Positions 53,547-62,564 of a stretch of 64,000 nucleotides of DNA are shown piece by piece (position 1 is the first letter of the stretch; every line of letters starts with the position of its first letter). Made by a program: the position numbers and the translations under genes. Under the pieces are notes generated by a model, which saw only the letters and a list, made by a program, of their open reading frames with translations, was not told the origin of the DNA and searched no databases. The stretch lies in NCBI GenBank assembly GCA_016713425.1, contig JADJPE010000005.1:2480001-2544000 (forward strand), given 5' to 3'. Source of the DNA: Deltaproteobacteria bacterium. GTDB lineage: Bacteria; Myxococcota; Kuafuiibacteriia; Kuafuiibacteriales; Kuafuiibacteriaceae.

Positions 53547-56342
53547 TCACGCCCGTGGAGGCCTGATCTTCGCGCCGACTCCGGCGGCTTCCATCATCGA
53601 CGCGATGTCGAGCGGCGGCAGAGGCCGACCCAGCAAGAAGCCTTGCATCTCGTCGCACCGAAGCAAGCGAAGCAGCTTGGCCTGCTCCTCGGTATCCACG
53701 CCTTCGGCGATAACGCGCAATCCAAGCGCATGAGCAAGCGCAATCACGGAGGTCACGATGGCCATGTCTCCCGGGCTGTCTGTCATGTTCACAACGAATG
53801 AGCGGTCGATCTTGAGCGAACCGACCGGGAGTCGACCGATACAGCTCAACGACGAATAGCCAGTTCCGAAATCATCGATCGCAACCGGAATACCAGCCTC
53901 ACTTAGAGCTCTTATCTTCGCAATCCCGGCGTCGATGTCGTCGATCAGCATGCTCTCTGTGATCTCCAGATCGAGCCAAGGGTCTGGCAGCCGTTCGTGC
54001 AAATCGACGACGCTCTCGACGAAATCTTTCCGTTTGAGTTGAACGTTCGAGACATTGACCGCGACCCGTGGCGGTCGAAGTCCTTTCGCAAGCCATTCGG
54101 TGAAGTCCCGTCGCGCGCACTCGATCGCCCAACGGCCCACTTCGACGATGAGACCTGTTTCTTCGAGCGCGGGGATGAACAGCGAAGGCAACACCAAGCC
54201 CTCGTCGGGCGCATTCCATCGAAGCAGTGCTTCAAGACCCTTTAGCGTTCCAGATCGCGCGTCGAACTTCGGTTGGTAGTAGAGAAGGAACTCGTCTTGC
54301 TCGATGGAACGACGAAGACGACTCTCCAGCGAGAGCCGATGACCAACTCGTCGGTTCATGTCGTGGGAGTAGAACAAGCAGGTCTCGTTCGACTCCTGAG
54401 CGCGGTGAAGCGCCGTCTCCGCACTTTGCAGGATCGAAGCGGCTTCTCGGCCGTCCTCGGGGAAGAGCGCCACCCCAGCTCGGACCGAGAGTCGAAACGA
54501 TGCGCCGTCGACCAAATAGGGTCCCGAGAGAGGACGAAGTATCTCGTCGATCGTCCGACGCAACTCGACCTCGGACAACGCCCCAACGAGCGCGACCGAG
54601 AACTGTCCCGGGCCGACCGCCGCGAGCAGGTGACGCGACCCTACGCAATCTCGGAGCTTCTCGGCAGCTTGAGCGAGGACCTCATCTCGCCCAACTTGGC
54701 CGAACGTGTCGGTAACAGCCAGGAGACCGTCCATGCCCGTCAAGACCACCGGGATGGATCCATCGTCACTCATCCGCAAAGCCTGGGCGAGTTGCTCTTC
54801 GAAGAGACGGCGATTCGGGAGATCGGTCACGGGGTCGTACTGCGTCAGGTAATGAAGGCGATCGCTCTTCTCAACGTAATCGAGAGCAAACGAGACATCG
54901 CCCGCCAGTTCTCTCAAGAGACGAAGCTCTTCTTCGTCTGAGAAGTCCTGTTGCGACGAGAACAGCGCGATCGCGCCCACGATATCTCCTGCCACCGCGA
55001 GTGGAAGCAGGATCAGCGAAAGGTCGTCCTCCGTCCATCCGATGTCGCGCCGCACGACTGGGTGTCCGTGCTCTACGCACGCCTGCATTGCGTCGCAAAG
55101 CAATGAAGACGGCCGGAACACCGACCCGAGGGCAACCCGACGGCATGTCGTTGCTTCGAAGTGCGCAGATTGCGCGAGGGCCTCGACCTGGACCCCAGGC
55201 TCAGCCTCAGGCGGAGCCTCCGTGTTGACCCGAACCTGAGTCTCAGCCCGAAGCTCAGCCTCAGCCCGAAGCTCAGCCTCAGCCCGAAGCTCAGCCTCAG
55301 CCCGAAGCTCAGCCTCAGCCCGAAGCTCAGCCTCAGCCCGAAACTCAGTCTCAGCCCGAACCTCGGTCTCGGACCGGGCATCCGTCTTGAACCGCGAAGC
55401 CGTCGGCCCGAGCCGTCGAAGAATCAGCACTGCGTCGAAGTCGCCCGTGCTGGCTGCGACGCGGCAGCTCGCCTCGAGCATGGCGGCTCGTTCGTGAACC
55501 CGAATCAACGTCCCATTGACGCCACTCAACACCGCTTGGGTTCGAGACAGCCTCTGAATGCGCTCCTCTTGTGCCTTCCGAACCGTGACATCGCGAAAGT
55601 TGACGACGAGGCCCCCGACCTCCGCTGCGTCGTCCATGTTGGTGGCGACAGCTTCGATCCAAAGCCAGGATCCGTCCCGATGTCGGACACGGAGATCCGC
55701 CCGGGCTTGGCCTCGTTGCATCCCCAAGAGGCGCTCGAACTCCGGCGCAAGCGCAGCCCGGTCGGCTTCGTGAATCAAGGACAAGAGCTCCAGTGACCCC
55801 CATGATTCCTTGCCGTATCCAAGGATGCGCTCGAGCGCCGGGCTTGCATAAAGAATCCCGCCGGCCCGCCCGACAACGGCCACCCCATCGGCACCGTGCT
55901 CAAGGAGCGCCCGGAAGCGGCGCTCGCGGGCTCTCAGTGCTTCCTCGGCCAACGCCTCGCGCCTCGCCGCATCCCGTTCTTCGAGTGCTCGCAGAACGGC
56001 CTGGCCGAGTCGCGCCAGTCGGTCCTTGAGCAGGTAGTCGGTTGCGCCCTCCCGGATGAGCTCCGCCGCCGCTTCATCGCCGACCGTCCCCGAGACCACG
56101 ATGAAGGGCACATCGAGCCCTCTCGATCGAACCAGCCGCAGCGCCGAGAGGCCATCGTAGCTGGGCAAAGCATAGTCGGCGATGATGACGTCCCAGCTCC
56201 GCTCAAGCGCAGAAACAAACGCGCGCTCGGTGTCGACCTGCACCCACTCTAACTCGAGTCCATCGCGTTCAAGCGCACGTCGCGTCAGCTCGGCATCGGT
56301 GGGACGGTCCTCGAGGACGAGCACAGACAGCGGTTCCTTCAT
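53547..56342 (-). CDS. REC-PAS-GAF-GGDEF(degenerate)-EAL response regulator
   Basis: A 931-residue regulator. REC domain 1-125 with phospho-acceptor D56; PAS about 140-265; a GAF-like domain about 275-500 interrupted by an eight-unit RAEAEL repeat; a GGDEF domain whose active site reads VGPGQF, so it cannot make cyclic di-GMP; and an EAL domain with LEALLRW, DDFGTGYSSLSCI and AEGVDT that looks active. The net output is probably phosphodiesterase. ATG 56342 has GGGAG six bases upstream. It lies 93 bp behind the Rcp1-like receiver and histidine kinase on the same strand. Confidence 0.92.
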   Translation of the reverse strand: MKEPLSVLVLEDRPTDAELTRRALERDGLELEWVQVDTERAFVSALERSWDVIIADYALPSYDGLSALRLVRSRGLDVPFIVVSGTVGDEAAAELIREGATDYLLKDRLARLGQAVLRALEERDAARREALAEEALRARERRFRALLEHGADGVAVVGRAGGILYASPALERILGYGKESWGSLELLSLIHEADRAALAPEFERLLGMQRGQARADLRVRHRDGSWLWIEAVATNMDDAAEVGGLVVNFRDVTVRKAQEERIQRLSRTQAVLSGVNGTLIRVHERAAMLEASCRVAASTGDFDAVLILRRLGPTASRFKTDARSETEVRAETEFRAEAELRAEAELRAEAELRAEAELRAEAELRAETQVRVNTEAPPEAEPGVQVEALAQSAHFEATTCRRVALGSVFRPSSLLCDAMQACVEHGHPVVRRDIGWTEDDLSLILLPLAVAGDIVGAIALFSSQQDFSDEEELRLLRELAGDVSFALDYVEKSDRLHYLTQYDPVTDLPNRRLFEEQLAQALRMSDDGSIPVVLTGMDGLLAVTDTFGQVGRDEVLAQAAEKLRDCVGSRHLLAAVGPGQFSVALVGALSEVELRRTIDEILRPLSGPYLVDGASFRLSVRAGVALFPEDGREAASILQSAETALHRAQESNETCLFYSHDMNRRVGHRLSLESRLRRSIEQDEFLLYYQPKFDARSGTLKGLEALLRWNAPDEGLVLPSLFIPALEETGLIVEVGRWAIECARRDFTEWLAKGLRPPRVAVNVSNVQLKRKDFVESVVDLHERLPDPWLDLEITESMLIDDIDAGIAKIRALSEAGIPVAIDDFGTGYSSLSCIGRLPVGSLKIDRSFVVNMTDSPGDMAIVTSVIALAHALGLRVIAEGVDTEEQAKLLRLLRCDEMQGFLLGRPLPPLDIASMMEAAGVGAKIRPPRA
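55231..55374. repeat. Eight-copy 18-bp coding repeat splitting a GAF domain
   Basis: Eight 18-bp units encode RAEAEL-type hexapeptides; the five central copies are identical. It sits in the GAF region of the REC-PAS-GAF-GGDEF-EAL gene and keeps its frame. Confidence 0.92.
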
Positions 56343-56435
56343 GGGTTGCTCCCTTCGACCTGAACACTCAAGCCGTGATCTCTTGGGCCCTCGTCGCGTT
56401 GGCCGCGGTCGTTCGAGCGTTCGACGGACGCCTCC

Positions 56436-56888
56436 TCATCGCAGAGGACCCCCGGCCGGCGGCTCGTTGAGAAGGAGCCAGTAGAAACCAACACGCTCTA
56501 CCGCCTCGCCGAACTTGGCAAAGTCAACCGGCTTCACGATGTAGCTATTGACGCCGAGCCTGTACGTCTCGACGATGTCTTGCTCTTCGCGCGAGGAGGT
56601 CAACATGACGACCGGAATGCGACACGTCCGAGCATCTTCCTTGAGCGAACGAAGAACCTCGAGTCCGTCGACCTTCGGCAGCTTGAGATCGAGAAGAATG
56701 ACTTTCGGCGTATCTTCGATCCTTCGCTCGACGAAGCGGCCACGACAGAAGACGAAATCGAGCGCTTCCTCTCCATCCTTGACGTGCACAATGGGATTTT
56801 GAAATTTCGCCTTACGGAGAGCGTGCAGCGTCAGCTCCGCATCGCTTGGATTGTCCTCGACGAGGAGGACCTCGATCGATCGGCTCAT
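56436..56888 (-). CDS. Single-domain response regulator (Rcp1-like)
   Basis: A 150-residue receiver. Acidic pair in LLVEDNPSD, phospho-acceptor D67 in VILLDLKLP, and K119 in YIVKPVDF; the insert FCRGRFVERRIEDTP is typical of the Rcp1 group that partners phytochrome-like and PAS histidine kinases. ATG 56888 shares one base with the kinase stop (TGATG), and an ATG one codon earlier overlaps as ATGA, so the two are coupled. No output domain; it may shuttle phosphate. Confidence 0.94.
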   Translation of the reverse strand: MSRSIEVLLVEDNPSDAELTLHALRKAKFQNPIVHVKDGEEALDFVFCRGRFVERRIEDTPKVILLDLKLPKVDGLEVLRSLKEDARTCRIPVVMLTSSREEQDIVETYRLGVNSYIVKPVDFAKFGEAVERVGFYWLLLNEPPAGGPLR

Positions 56889-58087
56889 CATCCACCACCA
56901 CCTTTCTGGATCGTGAAATAAAAGGTCGCGCCGAGACCTGGTTCGGACACAGCCCACACGCGACCGCCGTGCCGATCAACGATTCGCTGGACGAGGGCCA
57001 ACCCAATTCCGGTACCCTCGTACTCGGCACCATGAAGACGCTGGAAGACCCGGAACAGCTTGTTCGAGTACTTCATATCAAAGCCAACGCCGTTGTCCTT
57101 GACGAAGTAGACGACCTCGGCGGGATCGTCTCCGCGGGTCGTCTGTCCCACTTCGATGGTGACGGGGTGTCCAGATCTTCTGTACTTCAGCGCATTGGAC
57201 AGAAGGTTTACGAACACCTGCTTGAGAAGCCCCGGATCGGCCTGGCAAACCGTCAAGTTCGAAAGGATGAGCCGGGGTTCGGGCTCACACTCCGCGACAA
57301 GAACCGACAGCTCCGTCCATGCCGAGCGAACAACCTCCTCGACGCGTACCGTCTGTCGCACGAGAGGCTGACGCCCGAGTCTCGAGAATCGGAGCAGGTC
57401 GTCGATGAGCGTGCCCATCTGCGTCGCGCTCTGGGACACGATCGAAAGATACCTCACGGCTTCGTCCGGCAGCGAAGGCGCGTACTCATCGCGCAGGATC
57501 TTCGAGAAGCCATCGATGGCGCGAAGTGGGGCGCGGAGGTCGTGAGAAACGCTGTAACTAAACGACTCGAGCTCTGCGTTTAGTGCCTCGCTCTCGGCCA
57601 CCTTCTCCTGAAGATTCTGGCAGAGCACGCGAATCTTCGTCGATGCCTCGATCTGCGCTGATATGTCGCGAATATCGGCGAGGACGAAGGCACCGTGCGC
57701 CGTCTGAACTGAGCTGAGGCTGATGCCAACCGGAAACTCCGAGCCATCCTTTCGGCATCCATACAATGGACTCTCGTCGGAGAGGGTGTCGCCCATCAGG
57801 CGCGGCCGTGGCGCGCGTGCGTACCCCTCGCGATGTCCAACATGGGCCGCTCGAAGACGCTTGGGCACCAACACCTCGACGGGCTGCCCGAGGAGTTCCG
57901 AAGGCTCATAGTGAAAGAGCCGCTGCACCTGCGCATTGGCGACCGCGATGCGACCCTCTTGGTTGATGACAACGATCGCGTCGGGCGCCGACTCCAAGAA
58001 TGCGGCAAGCAACGGTTCGGGTGTCAGGAGGACAGTCGGCTCTGCCGTCACGGCGGTCGCTGATTCGGCGCAAACATCACTCATCAT
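56888..58087 (-). CDS. PAS-domain histidine kinase
   Basis: A 399-residue soluble kinase. PAS domain about 25-145 (APDAIVVINQEGRIAVAN; the RKDGSEFPV strand), HisKA with phospho-acceptor H182 in SVSHDLRAPLR, and HATPase_c with NLLSNALKY, DNGVGFD and GTGIGLAL. No membrane segment, so the signal is cytoplasmic. ATG 58087 has an AAGGA eight bases upstream, which directly abuts a 10-bp repeat array. First gene of the three-gene minus-strand unit with the Rcp1-like receiver and the REC-EAL protein. Confidence 0.94.
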   Translation of the reverse strand: MMSDVCAESATAVTAEPTVLLTPEPLLAAFLESAPDAIVVINQEGRIAVANAQVQRLFHYEPSELLGQPVEVLVPKRLRAAHVGHREGYARAPRPRLMGDTLSDESPLYGCRKDGSEFPVGISLSSVQTAHGAFVLADIRDISAQIEASTKIRVLCQNLQEKVAESEALNAELESFSYSVSHDLRAPLRAIDGFSKILRDEYAPSLPDEAVRYLSIVSQSATQMGTLIDDLLRFSRLGRQPLVRQTVRVEEVVRSAWTELSVLVAECEPEPRLILSNLTVCQADPGLLKQVFVNLLSNALKYRRSGHPVTIEVGQTTRGDDPAEVVYFVKDNGVGFDMKYSNKLFRVFQRLHGAEYEGTGIGLALVQRIVDRHGGRVWAVSEPGLGATFYFTIQKGGGG

Positions 58088-58100
58088 TTCGTCGTTCCTT

Positions 58101-58160
58101 CATCGACGCCTCGTCACCCCTGGTCACGCCTCGTCACGCCTCGTCACGCCTCGTCACCCC
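58101..58160. repeat. 10-bp repeat array upstream of the histidine kinase
   Basis: Six imperfect 10-bp units of tcgtcacgcc in the leader or promoter of the histidine-kinase operon, next to its ribosome site. Confidence 0.88.
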
Positions 58161-58430
58161 TTGCTACCTGGTCACCGTCGTTTGCTTTAGCGAGGATTCA
58201 AGGCCTCACCCACCGTGCGAGCCAAAATCAGGCCGCGCAAGTCCAGATTAGGGAGATAGACAGCAGAATGGATCTTGTCTTGATCGACAGGTGAGGAAGG
58301 AGCGTACCTATCCACCCCCGGCCGCCGGACCTCATTCTCAGGTTTGTTGGCCACCGAAAGAATCGCCAGGCAAGGTCCAGATGTGGGGCGAGGGCAAGCA
58401 CAGAGCGCGCGCAGGCCCCTCGCGGGTCGG
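58161..58430. other. Intergenic region between two 10-bp repeat arrays
   Basis: No gene or RNA that I can support in this 270-bp stretch. It should hold the promoter of the minus-strand histidine-kinase operon. Confidence 0.35.
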
Positions 58431-58490
58431 ATGCATCAACATGCATCAACATGCGGCAACATGCGGCAACATGCGGCAACATGCGTCAGG
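58431..58490. repeat. 10-bp repeat array (atgcggcaac type)
   Basis: Six 10-bp units (two atgcatcaac, three atgcggcaac, one atgcgtcagg) directly before the beta-helix pseudogene. The unit is not a multiple of three. Confidence 0.92.
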
Positions 58491-59307
58491 ATGCGCTTAG
58501 TCGATGCTTACGCGAATCGCGACCCGCTGCCCTCCGACGCTGCTCCCGGCGACGCTGCTCCCGGCGACGCTGCTCCCGGCGACGCGGCAGCGGGCGACGC
58601 GGCGCCCGGCGATGGCGGGTTGAAGCCGGATTCATCGGTTGATCCTGATGCGGGCCCGAACGCATGGCCAGTGACGATCCCCGAGTTCTGGGCGCCGATC
58701 GACTGGACTGAGGGGTCGGCGGTCCGGCATGTGAGCCCGACGGAGGTCGCCCAGCTCGATGCGATCCTGGATCATCTGCAGCCTCATGGAACGGTGCGGC
58801 GGCGCCATCACGAACAACATCGTCGTTGTCGACCACAAGGACATCGACACCGGCATCGCTGCGTGGGCAAGCTGTTGCGTAATCATCGCCCACAATACGG
58901 TATTCATGACGGACCAGCGCCGCCGATACTCGTCCATTGAATGGCGTGGGTCTGGAACCGATGCCTTGGTGATCAATAACCTTGCGAACTATGTGATGCG
59001 CGCGCGTGACGAAGCGCGGGCGACGCTGATCAGCAACATCGACTACGCGGATGCTACGTGGTTCGATGACCCGGAGAACCTCGATCTCCACCTGGAAGCG
59101 TCGGCGGTCGACGCCATCGACCAAGGCACGGTGGTGGATCTGGAGGCGCATAGAAAGCTCCGCTTCAGAGAAGAAGACGTTGTCGTGCACACCGTCGGAC
59201 ATCGCTCATACAAAGCGCAGGTTGGATTCCGAGAGCGTCCAAACCATCGGCCCCATATCCATGGCGGTGTCGGGGACGTCGATAGATCCATCCGACCGTG
59301 GGACTGA
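58491..59307 (+). pseudogene. Frameshifted beta-helix lipoprotein remnant
   Basis: The 5' piece reads an Asp/Ala/Pro/Gly linker (DAAPGDAAPGD, 15-bp repeat) and then EFWAPIDWTEGSAVRHVS up to about 58790. The 3' piece, in another frame from about 58785, reads GAITNNIVVVDHKDIDTGIA and ALVINNLANYVMRARDEARA, typical parallel beta-helix rungs, to a stop at 59307. A signal peptide and most of the helix are missing, so the gene carries a deletion plus a frameshift. The intact parent was probably a surface lipoprotein. Confidence 0.65.
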
Positions 59308-59438
59308 AGATCGAGTTATTGTTGTCTCCTGTCCTTTTCGGCTTCTCGCTTCTCAGCGTTCGGGCCGCCCGGTGGGCCCTTCCGCTCGTTCCGCCGTGCC
59401 CTTGTCGAACAATCGTCATCTTCTTTCGCTCGGCGAGT

Positions 59439-60485
59439 TCAGTATCGGATGACGATCTCATCGATGTAGATGAGGCCACGTGGCCAAGGCGCCCAGATCG
59501 CAAACTGGTCGACGATGCTGAGCGTGTCCCACGCGATAGGATCTTGGCTTTCCGAACGATAGAGTCCTGTCAGCGGGACCTGAATGACCTGATATCCGGG
59601 GTGACAAACGAAATAGTCGGGCCATACGAAGCGTGCGGTTTCACCGTCTGGGTCGGAGATCCAGGCCTCGACGTACTCGATCGTATCCGGACAATCGATC
59701 GCGAACTCGAGGAAGGCCGTCTGGAAGGACCCCGCCGACCAGGGCCGGGCGAGATTCAATCCGCCGTAGTGAAACACAGACCCGTCTTCGACGCCGAGCG
59801 ATTCGAGTTCGCTCGACCGCGATCCTGCGTACGGGTTTCGGGTCGAGGAGCATATTGAGGCGACGTCCGTGGCACCAGACCAAGATCCGAGGAGGAACGC
59901 GTTGGCGTAAAGCGTGAGGACTTGCGTTGGTGGAGAAGGCGTGTCGAAGGATATCGCGCCGGTCTCAGCGAGAACAGTCCCTGATGTGTTCAGGCCGCGC
60001 AGGCGTGCGTAGTAGTGCGTGTTTGGCAGGAGTCCCGAGAGAATGGTGCGCGTGATCCGCTGTTGGATGGGTCTCTCCAAGAAGGCCAATCCAGGGTCCT
60101 CTTCGTCGCTCCACCGGACCGCTGGCGCTAGCGCATTCATGACGGACGCTTCGTCGGTGCCGTGCCAGATTTCGTACCGCGCGAAGTCCATCGACTCGCC
60201 GCCGAACGACGACCACATAAGCATCGCCGAGAGAGGCGTCGTGTAGCGGAGTTCGAGGTTGGTCAGGCTGAGTGGTACTGACGCGTCTATAGATGTTGCG
60301 GCATCTGCGACGTCTTCCGCAACTCCGGCGTCTGTGAGGTCGGAGGCGTCATCCGTGTCTCCACTGTCTGTGGGGTCCGCATCGTCCGGCGATGCGTCAA
60401 GGCGTCCGCCCGGTTCTTGGGGGGCGGCGTCGGCGGGGCGTTGTGAAGGGGGAGTCGGGTCTGATGCGCCGAGAGCCCCACCCAC
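59439..60485 (-). CDS. Lipoprotein-like protein with FN3-type domain, signal peptide missing
   Basis: Up to 348 residues. An Asp/Ala/Pro/Thr-rich linker (residues 10-68) is followed by a fibronectin-III-like domain (about 70-185; LSAMLMWSSFGGESMDFARY) and a C-terminal beta-sandwich (AFLEFAIDCPDTIEYVEAWI ... YIDEIVIRY). In this genome such linkers follow a lipoprotein signal, but none is present: the only start is GTG 60485 and the frame closes at a TGA about 31 codons upstream. The 5' end is probably damaged, so the gene may be inactive or its product stays inside the cell. Confidence 0.6.
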   Translation of the reverse strand: MGGALGASDPTPPSQRPADAAPQEPGGRLDASPDDADPTDSGDTDDASDLTDAGVAEDVADAATSIDASVPLSLTNLELRYTTPLSAMLMWSSFGGESMDFARYEIWHGTDEASVMNALAPAVRWSDEEDPGLAFLERPIQQRITRTILSGLLPNTHYYARLRGLNTSGTVLAETGAISFDTPSPPTQVLTLYANAFLLGSWSGATDVASICSSTRNPYAGSRSSELESLGVEDGSVFHYGGLNLARPWSAGSFQTAFLEFAIDCPDTIEYVEAWISDPDGETARFVWPDYFVCHPGYQVIQVPLTGLYRSESQDPIAWDTLSIVDQFAIWAPWPRGLIYIDEIVIRY

Positions 60486-60958
60486 GCCTCGGGTCTTGCG
60501 GCGCAGCGGAGGGCCGATGTTCCGGCTCAGGACACGCTTTGCACGGCGGTCTCAGTGGCTGCGCTTCGACGCTAGGGGCTCCGAGCTCGAGCGACGGCTG
60601 AGCGACGGCCGAGCGACGAACAAGCACGCTCACCGATGCCCCACCGTCCCGGTTTCGAGCCTCAGAAAAGCCAGTGTGAGCTTCGGCAGAAGCTTCTCCA
60701 TCTTCTTGAAGACTTCGGGTCCTCGAGACCCCGAGCGCGGGCCCAGCGAATCAGTTGACCGAAGATCGCGCCCACAAGAATGTTCATCATCTTTCCCAAG
60801 ATCTCTCTCTTGCACGCAAGAAGACCCCGAAGCTCGAAGGGAGGAAATTGGGACGTATTGCAGCCTTTCAGTGCCGAGGAGAGCTCGACCGCCCTGGCTC
60901 TCGGTCTCGACGCAGGTTACAGCGAGCGCTCCGTGTGGTATTCGCGAGGAAGCGGCCG
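60486..60958. other. Intergenic region before the CNNM/CBS gene
   Basis: No secure gene. A 42-codon minus-strand frame (60662-60790) begins with two ATGs and a GGGA and reads MMNILVGAIFGQLIRWARAR; a neighbouring frame continues with EVFKKMEKLLPKLTLAFLRL, so it may be a tiny broken gene. The lost 5' end of the minus-strand lipoprotein-like gene may also lie here. Confidence 0.35.
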
Positions 60959-62380
60959 ATGGCGATAGAGATCTCGGTCATCTTCGTACTGGTCCTCGTC
61001 AACGGCGTCTTCTCGGGCGCCGAGATCGCCGTCGTAGCGCTGCGGCACGCGCGCCTCCAGCAGCTCGTGGCCGAAGGCAGACGAGGTGCGGCGGCCGTGC
61101 TGTGTCTTCGCGCCCAGCCCGAGCGCTTCTTCGCGACGGTTCAGGTCGGGATCACACTCGTGGGCGCTACGGCGGGGGCGTTCGGTGGCGCCACGATCGC
61201 GGAGAGGATCGAGCCGCTGTTCGAACGCATCGTGTTCGTTGGGCCGCACGCCGAGGCGCTCTCCGTGGCGATCGTGGTCGTCTTCATCTCCTACCTGTCC
61301 ATCGTGATCGGCGAGCTCGTCCCGAAGTCGCTCGCGCTCAAGCACGCAGAACCTTACGCGCTGTTTGTGGGGCGAGCGCTGCTCGGCTTGTCCTATGTCG
61401 CTCGTCCCGTTGTGTGGCTGTTCACGGCCACTTCGAACGTCCTCTTACGGCCGTTCGGAGACCACACGACCTTTGCGGAGGCGCGGCCTTCGGCGGTGGA
61501 GCTCAAGACGCTGCTCGAGGAGGCCGGCGAGTCGGGGACCGTCGATCGGCACGTAGGAGAGATCGCGTCGCGAGCGCTCGAGCTTGGGGATCTGACCGCG
61601 AGAGACGTGATGGTCCCGCGAAATCGGATCGATGCGATCCCTGTCGATGCGAGCCTCGATACCCTTCGGAGGATCCTCCTCGAGCAGGGGCATTCGAGGA
61701 TGCCGGTATACAAGGGCACCATCGACAACGTGGTGGGTTACGTGGTCGTGAAGGACATCATCGGCATCATTTGGGATGGGCAGCTCGTTGTTCTTCACGA
61801 TCTCCTGCGACCGGCGTACTTCATCCCCGAAAGCATGGCTGCACGTCGTGTGTTGCGCGAGTTTCAGCGGAGACGAACGCAGCTCGCCATCGTCGTCGAC
61901 GAGCATGGCGGAGCATCGGGGCTCGTGACCGTCGAGGACATCATCGAGGAGATCGTCGGAGATATCTCCAGCGAGGACGACCCGCCCGAGGCATTGGTGG
62001 TGAAGCGTGACGACGGTGCGATCGTCCAAGGCCGCGCACCCCTCCGAGAGGTGAACCGCGCACTCGGGCTCGAACTGCCCGAGGGAGACGCGTTCAGCAC
62101 CATTGGAGGGCTCTGCATGCACCTTGCCGGCGGTGTCCCCCAGAAAGGTGTGCAGCTCGACGCGAAGGGCGTTGCGCAACTCGAGGTCCTGGATGCCTCT
62201 GTGCGTACGGTGCGCCTCGTTCGCGTCACAGCGCCCGGAGCGCCCGGAGCGCCTGGAACGCCCGGAACGCCCGGAACGCCCGGAACGTCCGAGACGCCCG
62301 AGGAGCTCGAGAAGCCCGAGACTCCGGAAGCGAAGCGGTCTGGTCCATCTCAGAATTCTACCCAGGGTCCGGTGTCCTGA
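60959..62380 (+). CDS. CNNM/CBS-domain transporter (CorC/HlyC family)
   Basis: A 473-residue protein. The CNNM (DUF21) membrane domain spans about 1-170 (MAIEISVIFVLVLVNGVFSG; VQVGITLVGATAGAFGGATI; IVIGELVPKSLAL), followed by two CBS domains (about 205-325; TARDVMVPRNRIDAIP and AIVVDEHGGASGLVTVEDII) and a C-terminal CorC_HlyC domain. A PGTPGT repeat (9-bp unit, about 62232-62290) and polar tail end it. Family members export or sense Mg2+/Co2+. ATG 60959 has a GAGGAAG upstream; the longer open frame upstream is not coding. Confidence 0.93.
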   Translation: MAIEISVIFVLVLVNGVFSGAEIAVVALRHARLQQLVAEGRRGAAAVLCLRAQPERFFATVQVGITLVGATAGAFGGATIAERIEPLFERIVFVGPHAEALSVAIVVVFISYLSIVIGELVPKSLALKHAEPYALFVGRALLGLSYVARPVVWLFTATSNVLLRPFGDHTTFAEARPSAVELKTLLEEAGESGTVDRHVGEIASRALELGDLTARDVMVPRNRIDAIPVDASLDTLRRILLEQGHSRMPVYKGTIDNVVGYVVVKDIIGIIWDGQLVVLHDLLRPAYFIPESMAARRVLREFQRRRTQLAIVVDEHGGASGLVTVEDIIEEIVGDISSEDDPPEALVVKRDDGAIVQGRAPLREVNRALGLELPEGDAFSTIGGLCMHLAGGVPQKGVQLDAKGVAQLEVLDASVRTVRLVRVTAPGAPGAPGTPGTPGTPGTSETPEELEKPETPEAKRSGPSQNSTQGPVS

Positions 62381-62564
62381 ATTGCGCTCACAAGCACCGT
62401 CGAGAACCACAGCAACGACCGCGTGCGTCGCGCACCAACGTTCGCGTCGCTATTCCGCGCATCGAAGCGCCTCGCGAAGATCGACGGCAAACGCCTCGAC
62501 TATTCAATGAGCGAACATCGCTTCCACGGGGAGACCCACAGCGCGGGGTCGAGGGCCGGCGCAG

